A DNA stretch of 64,000 bases from contig NZ_JBGCUS010000001.1 in the NCBI RefSeq assembly GCF_041415945.1, forward strand, positions 1,984,001 through 2,048,000, in the 5' to 3' direction. The DNA comes from Ancylobacter sp. IITR112 (lineage in GTDB: Bacteria > Pseudomonadota > Alphaproteobacteria > Rhizobiales > Xanthobacteraceae). The notes beneath the pieces are model-generated. The model worked only from the letters and a program-made list of their open reading frames with translations. It was not told the origin of the DNA and did no database searches. Each line of letters begins with the position of its first letter. Position 1 is the stretch's first letter. The position numbers and the translations under genes were made by a program. Positions 27,730-37,001 of the stretch are shown here, piece by piece.

Positions 27730-30081
27730 ATGGACCCTCGGGACATCAATCTGCTCGTCGACGCCGCGCCGCTCTACGGTACCGACGCCTATGGCGAGAT
27801 CATCCGTCGGGCTCTGGTCAACCGGCTGATGGGTGCCCTGCCCGGTCGTATCGTCGAGACGGACTACATCTATACGCGCGAGGGCGATTCCTGGCGCCAT
27901 TTCTTCTTTCCCGATCATCAGCCCGGACCGCTCTATGCGGCGATCAGCCCTCTCACCGGGCTGGATGATGCCTTCTGGTCCGGCTTCGCCACGGCGCTGC
28001 TTTGCGCGTCGATCCGGCAGGTGTCGCACGAGACCGCCCGGATGGTTGACGGCGACAAGGTCGACCGGGCCCTCGCCGACTATAATCGTCGGCTTCAGGA
28101 AAGCGGGCGTCTCGTTGCCCTCTACGCGCATGTCCTTTCCCGGGAGTGGGCGCCGCTGGCGACGATCACCTCCTCCGGCGACACGGCCGTCGCCCGCTCC
28201 CTGTTTCTGGAGCGGCTGGCGTCGCCGCAATGGCGGTCGGAGCGCGGCAGGCTGCAGCGGTCCTATGATTGGCCCAATTTCGACTGGGACATTTTTCACT
28301 ACTGGGTAAAGCTGCTGGCCCTCGGCACTGAAGCGCCGGCGATCGACGCCGCCGCTGACGACCTCGCGCGGGCGTTCACTGTGCCGGAGTCCGTCGCGGC
28401 CGGGCAATGGCGCAGCTATTTCCAATGGATGCGTCCCCCGGCCGATCCGCTGCGGATGGCCGAAATCGCGCCCGATGCGTTCGACAGCGAAGCGGCGCGG
28501 GGCATTCTCATGACGCGCTTCACCATGTCGCCCGGCCGCGGCATGGATCCGCCGGCGCAGAACGAAATGCCGGAAGGCTATGCCGCCAGCTTCATGCTGC
28601 CGGGCCAGCCCGGCACCGATTACCGGGTGATCCGGCGCGAGAGCTGTTTCGGCGGCGGAACCGAGATCTTGATGGCGGACGGCTCCCACCGGCCGATCGA
28701 AAGCCTTGAGCCCGGCGCCCTCGTCGCGACACCGTCGGGGCCGGCGAAAATCGCCGTGCTCGTCCGCACGCCCCGCGCCGGCCGGCCGTTGTTCCGCATC
28801 AATGGCGGCGCGGCTGGCTTCACCGAAGCGCATCCCTTCCTCGCCGCTCGGCAGCCGTCAGCGCAACGGAAGCACGGCAGCGCCGCGTTCTTCGCGGTTT
28901 CGCCAGCGCTGCTGGGCCAGACCATCCCCACGCTGTCATGGCTCGGTGTCGATGAGCTGGCGCCAGGCGTCAGGTTGCGCGGCTGGGAGGACGGTACCGA
29001 AACCGCCGTCGCCGTCGCCAGCGTCGAGCGCGAGGAGGCGACTGCGCCTTCCGAGACCGTCTACGATGTCGTGGTGTGGCCGGACCGGCAGGCGGACTGC
29101 CAATATATCGTGCGCAACGGCAACCACCACCTCGTCGTCGGCGCCGAGATACCGCTGCTGAGCAAGGCACCGCTTGCCATGGCGGTGGTGCTCACCCTGC
29201 TCGTCCGACTGGCGCCCCTGATCGAGCGGCAGGCCGGGCGCGGCCGCCTCGCATCGTTCGAGACGATGTTCGCCGACTTCCTGTCGATCGCCGCGCATCA
29301 GGTCGTGCCGGCCGCGTTGCGCCGCTGCACCGCTTCGCCCGCTAACGGGCCGGCCCCCGCCCCGGCCGGGGCGGCAACGCTGCAGGAGGCGTTCGAGCGG
29401 CTTCAGGCCGGCGGCAACTACAATGCCGTGCTCGGACGGGCGGCGGCGATGATCGTGCGCTCGCTCGGACCCGCTATCGACAGCGCGATCGCCCTTGGGT
29501 ATCGCCAGATCGCGCAACCGCAGCCGAGCGGCGCGGCACCTCGATTCCTGGCGCTTTCGCTTCAGGACATCGCGTTTCGCAAATGGGCCCGCGCCGATTT
29601 CGAACAGGCGATAGATGTGACGGCCTCGCTCGACGGCGCGGCGTTCGCGCCGGCCTTGTCGCAGGCTCGCCCGACGCCGGCCGACCTGCCCTTCCTGCGC
29701 AGGCTGAACGCCGTGTCCTATCTTGAGGCGCCTGCCGCGACGCCGGCGGGGACGATCGAACATCTGCACGTCGAGGTCGCGGTCGCCGGGCGGCCCGCCT
29801 TCTTCGGACGGGCGGTGATCGCCCTGTCACCCGGCACGCCGCTGCGGCGCTACGGGGTGCGACTGGTCGACGGCGCAGGGAAGCCGGCCGGGCGCCTCTC
29901 CTTCGACCTGCGGCGGCTGAACGACACCGACCGCGCGGTGGAGGAAGCCGGCCGCCTCGCCTGGACCGACGCGGCGATGGACGCTTTCGCCCGGCGGCTG
30001 GGCCCCATTCTGGCCGAGGAGGCCGCGCTTCTCTTTGCCTCGCTCTATGGCGCGCCAGGCGCCGGGGGGATATCCAGATGA
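27730..30081 (+). CDS. Hint-domain (hedgehog/intein-like) protein of unknown function
   Basis: 783 residues. Residues 1-305 form a helical region without a recognised domain. A Hint domain begins at Cys306 (CFGGGTEILMADG) and has the block-B motif TEAHPF with His368; its last strand ends near residue 475 (NHHLVVGAE) and lacks the His-Asn pair of splicing inteins. A hydrophobic segment (about 479-498) follows, then a helical and a beta-rich C-terminal part. Its stop overlaps the next start (ATGA). Hint domains cleave or transfer their own N-terminal part through a thioester; whether this one is active is unknown. Confidence 0.75.
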   Translation: MDPRDINLLVDAAPLYGTDAYGEIIRRALVNRLMGALPGRIVETDYIYTREGDSWRHFFFPDHQPGPLYAAISPLTGLDDAFWSGFATALLCASIRQVSHETARMVDGDKVDRALADYNRRLQESGRLVALYAHVLSREWAPLATITSSGDTAVARSLFLERLASPQWRSERGRLQRSYDWPNFDWDIFHYWVKLLALGTEAPAIDAAADDLARAFTVPESVAAGQWRSYFQWMRPPADPLRMAEIAPDAFDSEAARGILMTRFTMSPGRGMDPPAQNEMPEGYAASFMLPGQPGTDYRVIRRESCFGGGTEILMADGSHRPIESLEPGALVATPSGPAKIAVLVRTPRAGRPLFRINGGAAGFTEAHPFLAARQPSAQRKHGSAAFFAVSPALLGQTIPTLSWLGVDELAPGVRLRGWEDGTETAVAVASVEREEATAPSETVYDVVVWPDRQADCQYIVRNGNHHLVVGAEIPLLSKAPLAMAVVLTLLVRLAPLIERQAGRGRLASFETMFADFLSIAAHQVVPAALRRCTASPANGPAPAPAGAATLQEAFERLQAGGNYNAVLGRAAAMIVRSLGPAIDSAIALGYRQIAQPQPSGAAPRFLALSLQDIAFRKWARADFEQAIDVTASLDGAAFAPALSQARPTPADLPFLRRLNAVSYLEAPAATPAGTIEHLHVEVAVAGRPAFFGRAVIALSPGTPLRRYGVRLVDGAGKPAGRLSFDLRRLNDTDRAVEEAGRLAWTDAAMDAFARRLGPILAEEAALLFASLYGAPGAGGISR

Positions 30082-32531
30082 TTTCGGAAGTCGAAGCCTC
30101 GCTGCAGGATATCCTCGGCCGCAAGCGCCTGAGCGTGCTGGAGCTGCGGACATTCAGCACCTTTTCCATCTTCAGCCAGGACGGCAAGAGGGTCTATGGC
30201 GACCCGATCGCCGACCTCGTCGCCGAGGATATCCAGAGCCTTATCCTGCATCATATGCCGTCGGAGCTGCGCGATCGGTTCGCGAGCGCCGCCGTGCCCT
30301 CCCTCGACCCGGGCGTGCGGGCCATCGCCAACGGCAACGCCAATGCGGCGGCCTTCTATCGGAGCCTCGCCGTTCCATTCATCAGCGCGATGTATGGCGC
30401 GGACCGGAAGACCCCGGAGGGCCGGACGCTCAATGCCAGGCGGGCCTGCCGACTGCTTGGGCTCGACCTGCAGGCCAAGCCGATCTTCGTCGAGCAGCAG
30501 GAACAACTGTATCGCTACCGCCTCGCCACGCTGCATCCCCGTCTCAAGCTCTATCTCGACGACCAGGCGAACGGGATGGACGATTATTCAGCCTATATCC
30601 AGGCGACCTCCGACATCTGGTCGAAGGAACTCGCGGCCCAGTTCGCCGCCGCCGGCAGTGCCGCAGGCGATGCCGACCGCAAGGTTGCGCTGGATCATGT
30701 GAAGACGGCGGCACGCAAGGCCCAGCGCGGCGCGTTCTGGGCCTGGGCGCTCTATCGGGAATTGCTGCGCAGCGTGCCATCGGACTATGGGCCGGAGGCC
30801 ATCGGCAAGAGCGCGCAGAACGAGGACGCGGCCCTGCGGATCAGGCAGGCGGTCACGCTGCTCGACGCGCTCGATCCCTCCAAATACTTCTCGCGCCACT
30901 ATGTCAGCTCTCTCTCCGCCTATGTCACCGCCTCGTCTCTCGCGGCTCAGGTGGACGTGGCCGGCAATGCCGAGGAGATCGTCGCCTATGCCCAGGCCGC
31001 TCTCGAGCAGTTCGCCACCTTGCACGGCAAGGCCGAAGACGAGCAATTGCGGATGGCGGCCAGCATCGCCCAGCGGCTCGCCTCGACAACGGGGCGCGGC
31101 ACGGGCGAGGATCCCCTCGGCGATGCCCTCCGCCAGGCGCTGGTCAGGGCGGGCAAGCTGGAGGGGAGCGACTTCGTCGACGCCATAGAGAAGGCGGTCG
31201 CGAAAATGACCGGCCCCAAGATCCAGCCCTGGCTGGCCACGGCGCATGCAAAGGATATCGCCGCCGCCCTGCTCAAGGGCGCGTGCGGCGTGGCCGCGCT
31301 GGCGCTGGTGATCTCCGGGGGGAGCAGCCTGCATTCATTGCCGGCACAGCAGCGGGTCAAGATCTGCGTCGGCATCGGCGTGTCGCTCTCGCATTCCATG
31401 GCGGTGATGGTGCGCGGCAGCTTCCACACCTTCGCCTTCTTCACCGAACATGCGGTGAACTGGTCGAAGCTCGGCCATACCTGGACGCAATGGAAGACCT
31501 TCGATTCGCAGGCGGTCTATTCCCGCGGCTTTGCCGGCTGGGTCGTTCGCAACGGCAGCGGAAAGGTGGGCAATCGCGTCCACTGGAGCGAGCACACGCG
31601 CGCCCTCGCCATGCCGGGCGCCCATTACGACTATGCCCATGACCGGATGAAGGTCTCGCGCGTCTTCGGCCGCAATCTCGATGAGTTCATGGCCTACCGG
31701 ATCGGCGCGGTCATCGGCGTCATCAATCTCTACCTCGCCATTTCCGCCCTGCAGGACGCCTCGCAGCCTCTGGACATCGCCGCGGCCCGGGTCTCGGTCG
31801 CCAGCGCCGCGTGCGGCCTGATCGGTGCGGCCGGTGGCTGGCTATGTTCAGCGTTCGGCCGGTTCACCTGGGCCGGGCAACTGTCCTCGGCAATGTCGAC
31901 GCTGGCCTTCCTGGCCACCATTGCCGTGGTGGCCCTCGTGGTGCTGCAAAGCCTGCAGGGGCGGCGCGAGACGCCTTCCGAACTGCGGCGCTTTGCCGAG
32001 GCGAAGGCGAAAGACGCCGGGCTCTACATGCCGTTCGAGGCGGCGATCGAATATATCGCGCCGTCCGCGGCCGACGAGGGCGTGAGGATCGCCGCCGGCA
32101 AGGCGGGGTTGCTGCAGATGGGCGAGGACGGGGCCCTGACGATGGCCCCGGGCGACGCTGCCACGGCCAGCATTTTCAGAATCGACACCAATGGCACGGG
32201 GCATTCGCTGGTCTACGCCGCGCCCGCCGGGGCGGGGGAAGCCCGTGCGCTGACCGTGATCGACGACGTGGTGGTGATGCAGGCCTGCATGGCGCCCGCG
32301 CAGGCTCCCTATGGCTGGCAGTTCGACGTGACGGGCCATGTCGAATGGAGCGGCACGAGCACAGCCGGCGCGCTGCTGCGGGCCTCGTTCTGCATCGTCA
32401 CCGCCATCGGTGAGAAGCGTCTGCATCTCTCCGTGCGGAACGGCCGCCTCGTCCTGTCCGACACCGCGTTCCACTGGACGGTCGAGGCCGCCGGCATGCC
32501 CTCCGATCAGGTGGCTCTGCGGAATCGATAG
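30078..32531 (+). CDS. Large membrane-associated protein of unknown function, paralogue B
   Basis: 817 residues, clearly related to the 24869 product. Shared blocks are LRDRFASAAVP with AAAFYRSLAVPF near residues 70-100, FGRNLDEFMAYR near 530, LYMPFEAAIEYI near 647 and a C-terminal beta block ending FHWTVEAAG. Hydrophobic segments lie near 396-446, 540-558 and 574-626. The C-terminal Ig-like extension of paralogue A is missing. The ATG overlaps the Hint gene stop. Last gene of the unit; a tRNA-Leu gene follows on the opposite strand after 63 bp. Confidence 0.75.
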   Translation: MISEVEASLQDILGRKRLSVLELRTFSTFSIFSQDGKRVYGDPIADLVAEDIQSLILHHMPSELRDRFASAAVPSLDPGVRAIANGNANAAAFYRSLAVPFISAMYGADRKTPEGRTLNARRACRLLGLDLQAKPIFVEQQEQLYRYRLATLHPRLKLYLDDQANGMDDYSAYIQATSDIWSKELAAQFAAAGSAAGDADRKVALDHVKTAARKAQRGAFWAWALYRELLRSVPSDYGPEAIGKSAQNEDAALRIRQAVTLLDALDPSKYFSRHYVSSLSAYVTASSLAAQVDVAGNAEEIVAYAQAALEQFATLHGKAEDEQLRMAASIAQRLASTTGRGTGEDPLGDALRQALVRAGKLEGSDFVDAIEKAVAKMTGPKIQPWLATAHAKDIAAALLKGACGVAALALVISGGSSLHSLPAQQRVKICVGIGVSLSHSMAVMVRGSFHTFAFFTEHAVNWSKLGHTWTQWKTFDSQAVYSRGFAGWVVRNGSGKVGNRVHWSEHTRALAMPGAHYDYAHDRMKVSRVFGRNLDEFMAYRIGAVIGVINLYLAISALQDASQPLDIAAARVSVASAACGLIGAAGGWLCSAFGRFTWAGQLSSAMSTLAFLATIAVVALVVLQSLQGRRETPSELRRFAEAKAKDAGLYMPFEAAIEYIAPSAADEGVRIAAGKAGLLQMGEDGALTMAPGDAATASIFRIDTNGTGHSLVYAAPAGAGEARALTVIDDVVVMQACMAPAQAPYGWQFDVTGHVEWSGTSTAGALLRASFCIVTAIGEKRLHLSVRNGRLVLSDTAFHWTVEAAGMPSDQVALRNR

Positions 32532-32594
32532 GAAGCGCCCGTTCTCGGCACAGGGGCAGGACATTTCACGGTTGCGCGGACAGCGACATGGAAC

Positions 32595-32680
32595 TGGTGC
32601 GGGCGGCCGGGCTCGAACCGGCACTCTCAGAGAGAAACGGATTTTAAGTCCGTTGCGTCTACCTGTTTCGCCACGCCCGC
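32595..32680 (-). tRNA. tRNA-Leu (anticodon TAA), CCA encoded
   Basis: The minus-strand sequence folds into a cloverleaf with acceptor stem GCGGGCG/CGCCCGC, anticodon stem ACGGA/TCCGT around loop CTTAAAA (anticodon TAA), a long class II variable arm (TCTCTCTGAGAG region) and a T-loop TTCGAGC. Discriminator A and CCA follow at 32598-32595. The 3' end faces the accessory region, the usual orientation for an integration site, but no duplicated att sequence was found. Confidence 0.95.
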
Positions 32681-32722
32681 GAGGCTCTCGGCGGTGGCGA
32701 TCCGCCGCTTTCGGAGGGGTGC

Positions 32723-34417
32723 TCAGAACACCCCGCCGATGAAGCCGGTCTCGTCGACGAAGATGTCCTCCGCCGCCGGGCGCGAGGGCAGGCCCGGCAT
32801 GGTCATCACATCGCCGCACAGCGCCACGATGAAGCCGGCGCCGGCGGAAAGGCGCACATCGCGCACCGGCAGCACGAAGCCTTCCGGCGCGCCGCGCTTG
32901 GCCGGGTCGGCGGAGAAGCTGTACTGCGTCTTGGCCATGCAGATCGGCAGATCGCCATAGCCCTGCGCCTCGAACTCGGCAAGCTTGCGCAAGGCGGCGG
33001 GCTCGATCGCCACCGAACCGGCACGGTAGATGCGGGTGGCGATGGTCTCGATCTTCTGCACCAGCGGCAGGGCGCTGTCATAGAGCGGGCGGAAGGCGGA
33101 AGGGGCCTCGGCCAGCGCCGCCACCTCCTCGGCCAGCGCCAGTGCCCCGGCCGAGCCGTCGGCCCAGTGCGAACACAGATGCACGCGCGCGCCCACCGCC
33201 GCGCAGGCGGCCTTGATCGCCTCGATCTCCGCCGGCGTGTCGCTGGTGAAGCGGTTGATCGCCACCACCGCCGGCAGGCCGAACGCCTTCATGTTCTCGA
33301 TATGCCGTACGAGATTGGAGGTGCCGGCGGAAACCGCCGCGACATTCTCCGGCGCGAGGTCCTTCTGCGCCACGCCGCCATGCATCTTCAGCGCCCGCAC
33401 GGTGGCGACGATGACAACCACGGAGGGCGCCAGCCCGGCCTGGCGGCACTTGATGTCGAGGAACTTCTCCGCCCCGAGATCGGCGCCGAAGCCGGCTTCC
33501 GTCACCACATAATCGGCGAGGCCGAGCGCGGTGCGGGTCGCCATCACCGAATTGCAGCCATGGGCGATATTGGCGAAGGGGCCGCCATGCACCACGGCCG
33601 GCGTCGCCTCCAGCGTCTGCACAAGGTTCGGCTGGAAGGCGTCGCGCAGCAGCGCGGTCATCGCCCCCGTCACCTTGAGCTGGCCGGCGGTGATCGGCTG
33701 GCGGGCGCGGTTCTGCGCCACCACCATGCGCCCGAGCCGCTCCTCCAGATCCTCCAGCGAGCGGGCGAGGCAGAAGATCGCCATCACCTCGCTGGCCACC
33801 GTGATGTCGAAGCCGTCCTCGCGCGAGAAGCCGTTGCCCGGCCCGCCGAGGCCGACGACGACGCTGCGCAGCGCGCGGTCATTGAGATCGACCACGCGCC
33901 GCCAGTTGATGCGGCGTGTGTCGATGTCGAGCGCGTTGCCCCAGTAGATGTGGTTGTCGATCGCGGCGGCGAGCAGGTTGTGCGCGGCGCTGATGGCGTG
34001 GAAATCGCCGGTGAAATGCAGGTTGATGTCCTGCATCGGCACGATCTGCGCATGGCCGCCGCCGGTGGCGCCGCCCTTGGAGCCGAAGACCGGGCCGAGG
34101 CTCGGCTCGCGCAGCGCGATGGCGACGTTCTTGCCGGCACGGGCCAGGGCATCGCCAAGGCCGATCGTGGTGGTGGTCTTGCCCTCCCCCGCCGGGGTCG
34201 GGTTGATGGCGGTGACGAGGATCAACTTGCCGTCGGCCTTCGCCTCGGCGGCGCGGGCGAAGCCGAGCGCGATCTTCGCCTTGTCATGGCCGTAGCGGTA
34301 GAGATCGGCGGCGGGCACGCCGAGCCGGGCGCCGATCTCCTCGATCGGGCGCGGCGTCACGGAGGCGGCGATCGCCGCGTCGCTGGTGGGGTCGATGGTG
34401 CGCGCCGCGGTGTTCAT
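32723..34417 (-). CDS. fhs: Formate-tetrahydrofolate ligase
   Basis: 564 residues, the full length of the family. Makes 10-formyl-THF from formate, ATP and THF for one-carbon metabolism. The P-loop-like motif [10 protein letters not shown] lies near residue 75 and the body ([13 protein letters not shown] block [22 protein letters not shown]) is conserved. Probably the distal gene of the minus-strand series with the DoxX gene 25 bp upstream. Confidence 0.97.
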   Translation of the reverse strand: MNTAARTIDPTSDAAIAASVTPRPIEEIGARLGVPAADLYRYGHDKAKIALGFARAAEAKADGKLILVTAINPTPAGEGKTTTTIGLGDALARAGKNVAIALREPSLGPVFGSKGGATGGGHAQIVPMQDINLHFTGDFHAISAAHNLLAAAIDNHIYWGNALDIDTRRINWRRVVDLNDRALRSVVVGLGGPGNGFSREDGFDITVASEVMAIFCLARSLEDLEERLGRMVVAQNRARQPITAGQLKVTGAMTALLRDAFQPNLVQTLEATPAVVHGGPFANIAHGCNSVMATRTALGLADYVVTEAGFGADLGAEKFLDIKCRQAGLAPSVVVIVATVRALKMHGGVAQKDLAPENVAAVSAGTSNLVRHIENMKAFGLPAVVAINRFTSDTPAEIEAIKAACAAVGARVHLCSHWADGSAGALALAEEVAALAEAPSAFRPLYDSALPLVQKIETIATRIYRAGSVAIEPAALRKLAEFEAQGYGDLPICMAKTQYSFSADPAKRGAPEGFVLPVRDVRLSAGAGFIVALCGDVMTMPGLPSRPAAEDIFVDETGFIGGVF

Positions 34418-34442
34418 GAAGGCTCCCGTAAGACTTCCGCCA

Positions 34443-34853
34443 TCAGGCCGCGCGGGTGCGCTCGGCCAGTATGGCGACCAGCAACATGCCGCCGAGCACC
34501 GAGAGGTGCTCGACCGCGAAATAGAACTCGATCTGCGCCATCTGCCCTTCCATGCTCCAGAAATGGTGCGCGATGGGGATGGTCAGCAGGGTGAAGATGC
34601 CGAGCGCGCCGGCCCCGAGCCAGGTCGCCCGGTTCATGAGGATAAGCACGGCGCCGGCGAGCTGGGTGGCGATGGTCGCCACCGCGAAAAGCCACGGCGG
34701 GTTGAGGCCGAAATAGGCCATCTCGGCCTCGGCGCCGGCGAAATCGGTGATCTTCGAGATGGCGCTGCCGAGGAACATGAAGACAAGCAGGAGACGCGCG
34801 ACGAAAGCCGTGATCGGCGAGAGCAGGATGCCGGAGATGAGCGAGGGAGTCAT
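34443..34853 (-). CDS. DoxX-family membrane protein
   Basis: 136 residues with four predicted helices. The N-terminal [19 protein letters not shown] is the typical DoxX start, with the conserved Lys after the first helix. Family members take part in quinone- or thiol-linked redox processes, but no specific role can be inferred. It is spaced 25 bp before fhs. Confidence 0.85.
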   Translation of the reverse strand: MTPSLISGILLSPITAFVARLLLVFMFLGSAISKITDFAGAEAEMAYFGLNPPWLFAVATIATQLAGAVLILMNRATWLGAGALGIFTLLTIPIAHHFWSMEGQMAQIEFYFAVEHLSVLGGMLLVAILAERTRAA

Positions 34854-34930
34854 CGGTAGAGGCCCCTAAGCGGCGCATTTTGCCGCACCTCGGCATAGCG
34901 CAAGGGAAGCCGCCAGGGAATGCCGAAAGG

Positions 34931-34962
34931 CGAGGCCCCGCCGCAGACGAGGCCCCGCCGCA
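34931..34962. repeat. Tandem 15-base direct repeat
   Basis: CGAGGCCCCGCCGCA occurs at 34931-34945 and 34948-34962, separated by two bases, in the gap between the DoxX gene and the acidic-protein gene. No function is evident. Confidence 0.5.
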
Positions 34963-34970
34963 CCTTCACC

Positions 34971-35387
34971 TCAGGACGGACGGCCGTTGGTCTCGTCGTC
35001 CTTGCTGTCCGAACCGTCATCGTCCGGGCCGGCTTCCTCATCCTCGTCGCCTTCCTCCCCTTCCGCTTCCTGCGCGGCCTTGGCTTCGGCGATGAATTCG
35101 GCGGCGTATTTCTTGGCGTCGCGCACGCTGTCGCCCATCTCGCGGGCATAGCGGTCGAGATCGAGCCGCAGCCCGCCGACCGAGGGCTTCTCGGTCTCGG
35201 AGGCATAGGCCACCATGCGCAGCGACAGGCCGATATCCGACGCGAGAACGGCCATGAAGCTGTCGCTCAGATCGTGCTCGTCGGCATATTCCATCAGCAT
35301 GTCGTAGAGCGCCGCGCGGTGCTGGTCGAAGGCGGCGTCATAGCCGTCGTCGGTGTCGTTCTCGGGCTCGTCATAGCTGTCGGCCAT
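34971..35387 (-). CDS. Conserved-looking acidic hypothetical protein
   Basis: 138 residues, strongly acidic at both ends (DEPENDTDDGYD at the start; long Asp/Glu run from residue 112). The helical centre (residues 20-105) has no recognised motif. It lies 9 bp after gpt on the same strand, so it is probably co-transcribed. Function not recognised. Confidence 0.7.
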   Translation of the reverse strand: MADSYDEPENDTDDGYDAAFDQHRAALYDMLMEYADEHDLSDSFMAVLASDIGLSLRMVAYASETEKPSVGGLRLDLDRYAREMGDSVRDAKKYAAEFIAEAKAAQEAEGEEGDEDEEAGPDDDGSDSKDDETNGRPS

Positions 35388-35396
35388 GTCCTGTCC

Positions 35397-35903
35397 TCAC
35401 GCTACCCCGTCGCGGATCGGCGGCTGGAAGCTCAGCCCCATATCCCACGGGAAATAGATCCACGTATCCTGGCTCACCTCGGTGATGAAGGTGTCGATCA
35501 GCGGGCGGCCGAGCGGCTTGGCGTAGACGGTGGCGAAATGCGCCGCGGGCAGCATTTCACGCACCACCCGCGCCGTCTTGCCGGTATCGACGAGATCGTC
35601 GATCACCAGCAGCCCGCGCCCCCCCTCGCCCGCCGCCGCCGTCACCACCTCGGCGATCGGCTTGAGCACCTGCATCTCACCCTGCTTGGTGTAGTCGTGA
35701 TAGCTGGCGATGCACACCGTCTCGATCAGCCGCACGCCGAGTTCGCGCGCGACGATGGCGGCCGGCACCAGACCGCCGCGGGTGATGCAGACAATGCCCT
35801 CGAACGGCCCCGCCCCGGCCAGCCGCCAGGCCAGCGCGCGCGCATCGCGGTGGAACTGGTCCCAGGAGACCGGGAAGGCCTTGTTCTGGCGGTCGTCGGT
35901 CAT
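35397..35903 (-). CDS. gpt: Xanthine(-guanine) phosphoribosyltransferase
   Basis: 168 residues, close to E. coli Gpt in length and sequence. The PRPP-binding motif [14 protein letters not shown] lies near residue 80, and [10 protein letters not shown] and the C-terminal WIYFPWD are conserved. Salvages guanine, xanthine and hypoxanthine to nucleotides. Starts the gpt/acidic-protein pair. Confidence 0.93.
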   Translation of the reverse strand: MTDDRQNKAFPVSWDQFHRDARALAWRLAGAGPFEGIVCITRGGLVPAAIVARELGVRLIETVCIASYHDYTKQGEMQVLKPIAEVVTAAAGEGGRGLLVIDDLVDTGKTARVVREMLPAAHFATVYAKPLGRPLIDTFITEVSQDTWIYFPWDMGLSFQPPIRDGVA

Positions 35904-36039
35904 CAGCAGGCGGCCCCGGCTCGTCTGGTCGAAAAGGCTGAAGAAGCGTCAGCGGCGATCATTAGCGACAGAGCCGCGGCTTCTCCAGTGGCGCCGGCGG
36001 GAAATTCCGGGCTTCGCACGGAAAAACGGACTGGCGGGT

Positions 36040-36786
36040 TCACGCAGGCTTGGCCAGCGCCGCGACCATGGCCTCCACCTGCGCCACCGCCGCCGCCAGC
36101 TTTTCAGGATCACGCCCGCGCACCACGAGATTGGTGTTGGGGCGGCCATCCTCGCCCATGAAGGGATAGCTGCCGATGCTCACCTCCGGGTTCGCCTTGG
36201 CGATTTCCCCCAGCGGGCCGCCGACATCGCCCTCGCGCGCATCCGCCCGCACTGTGTGGGAGAGCATCCTCACCCCGGTCTTCAGCTTCGGCGCCACCTG
36301 GTCGAGCATGGCCTGCATGATGGTGGGCACACCCGCCATGACGATGACATTGCCGATCCAGAAGCCGGGCGCCTTGGACACCGGGTTCTCCACCAGCTCG
36401 GCGCCGTCGGGAATGCGCGCCATGCGCAGCCGCGCCTCGTTGAGATCTTCGGGCTTGATGTATTCGAGCAGCCGGGCGCGGGCGCGCGGATCAATGTCGA
36501 TGCCGACGCCGAACGCCTTGGCGACGCTGTCGGCGGTGATGTCGTCATGCGTCGGGCCGATGCCGCCGGTGGTGAAGAGATAGCTGTAGCGGGCGCGCAG
36601 CGCGTTCACCGCGGCGACGATCTCCTCCTCGATATCGGGCACCACGCGCACCTCGCGCACATCGACACCGATGGCGGTGAGATATTCGGCGATGTAGCCG
36701 ATGTTGCGGTCCTTGGTGCGCCCCGAGAGAATCTCGTCGCCGATGACCAATATCGCTGCCGTCACCTGTTCTGCCGGGGCCGTCAT
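36040..36786 (-). CDS. CinA-like / molybdopterin-binding domain protein
   Basis: 248 residues of the MoaB/MogA fold (competence-damage-inducible CinA N-terminal type). Motifs GDEILSGRTKDRN and TTGGIGPTHDD are intact. The ATG at 36786 has the strong ribosome site GAGGGAGAGGA; the frame extends upstream but without support. CinA-type domains act in nucleotide or pyridine-nucleotide repair. The C-terminal amidase domain of full CinA is absent. Confidence 0.88.
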   Translation of the reverse strand: MTAPAEQVTAAILVIGDEILSGRTKDRNIGYIAEYLTAIGVDVREVRVVPDIEEEIVAAVNALRARYSYLFTTGGIGPTHDDITADSVAKAFGVGIDIDPRARARLLEYIKPEDLNEARLRMARIPDGAELVENPVSKAPGFWIGNVIVMAGVPTIMQAMLDQVAPKLKTGVRMLSHTVRADAREGDVGGPLGEIAKANPEVSIGSYPFMGEDGRPNTNLVVRGRDPEKLAAAVAQVEAMVAALAKPA

Positions 36787-37001
36787 CCGATTCCTCTCCC
36801 TCACCCACACGCCGCCAAGCTGCCATCTGCCGCAAGCCGCCGCAATTCTCCGCACACTTCGCTGCAACAGGCGGCAGGCTGCCTGCCGATTGGGCAATAG
36901 GTGCGCAAACTCGCAATTATCGCCGGGAGGCGCGCGCCTCCCCTTCCGCTGGCACGAGCTTTGTAGCTAACTTGGCGGAGTTGGGGAGTACATTTGCACC
37001 A

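Noticed and set aside
17456..32680. Prophage
   Set aside because: Tail-collar proteins are the only phage-like genes. There is no integrase, capsid, terminase, portal, tail tube or lysis gene.
32595..32680. Duplicated att site for an island
   Set aside because: I looked for a second copy of the tRNA 3' end near 16.5-17.5 kb and found none.
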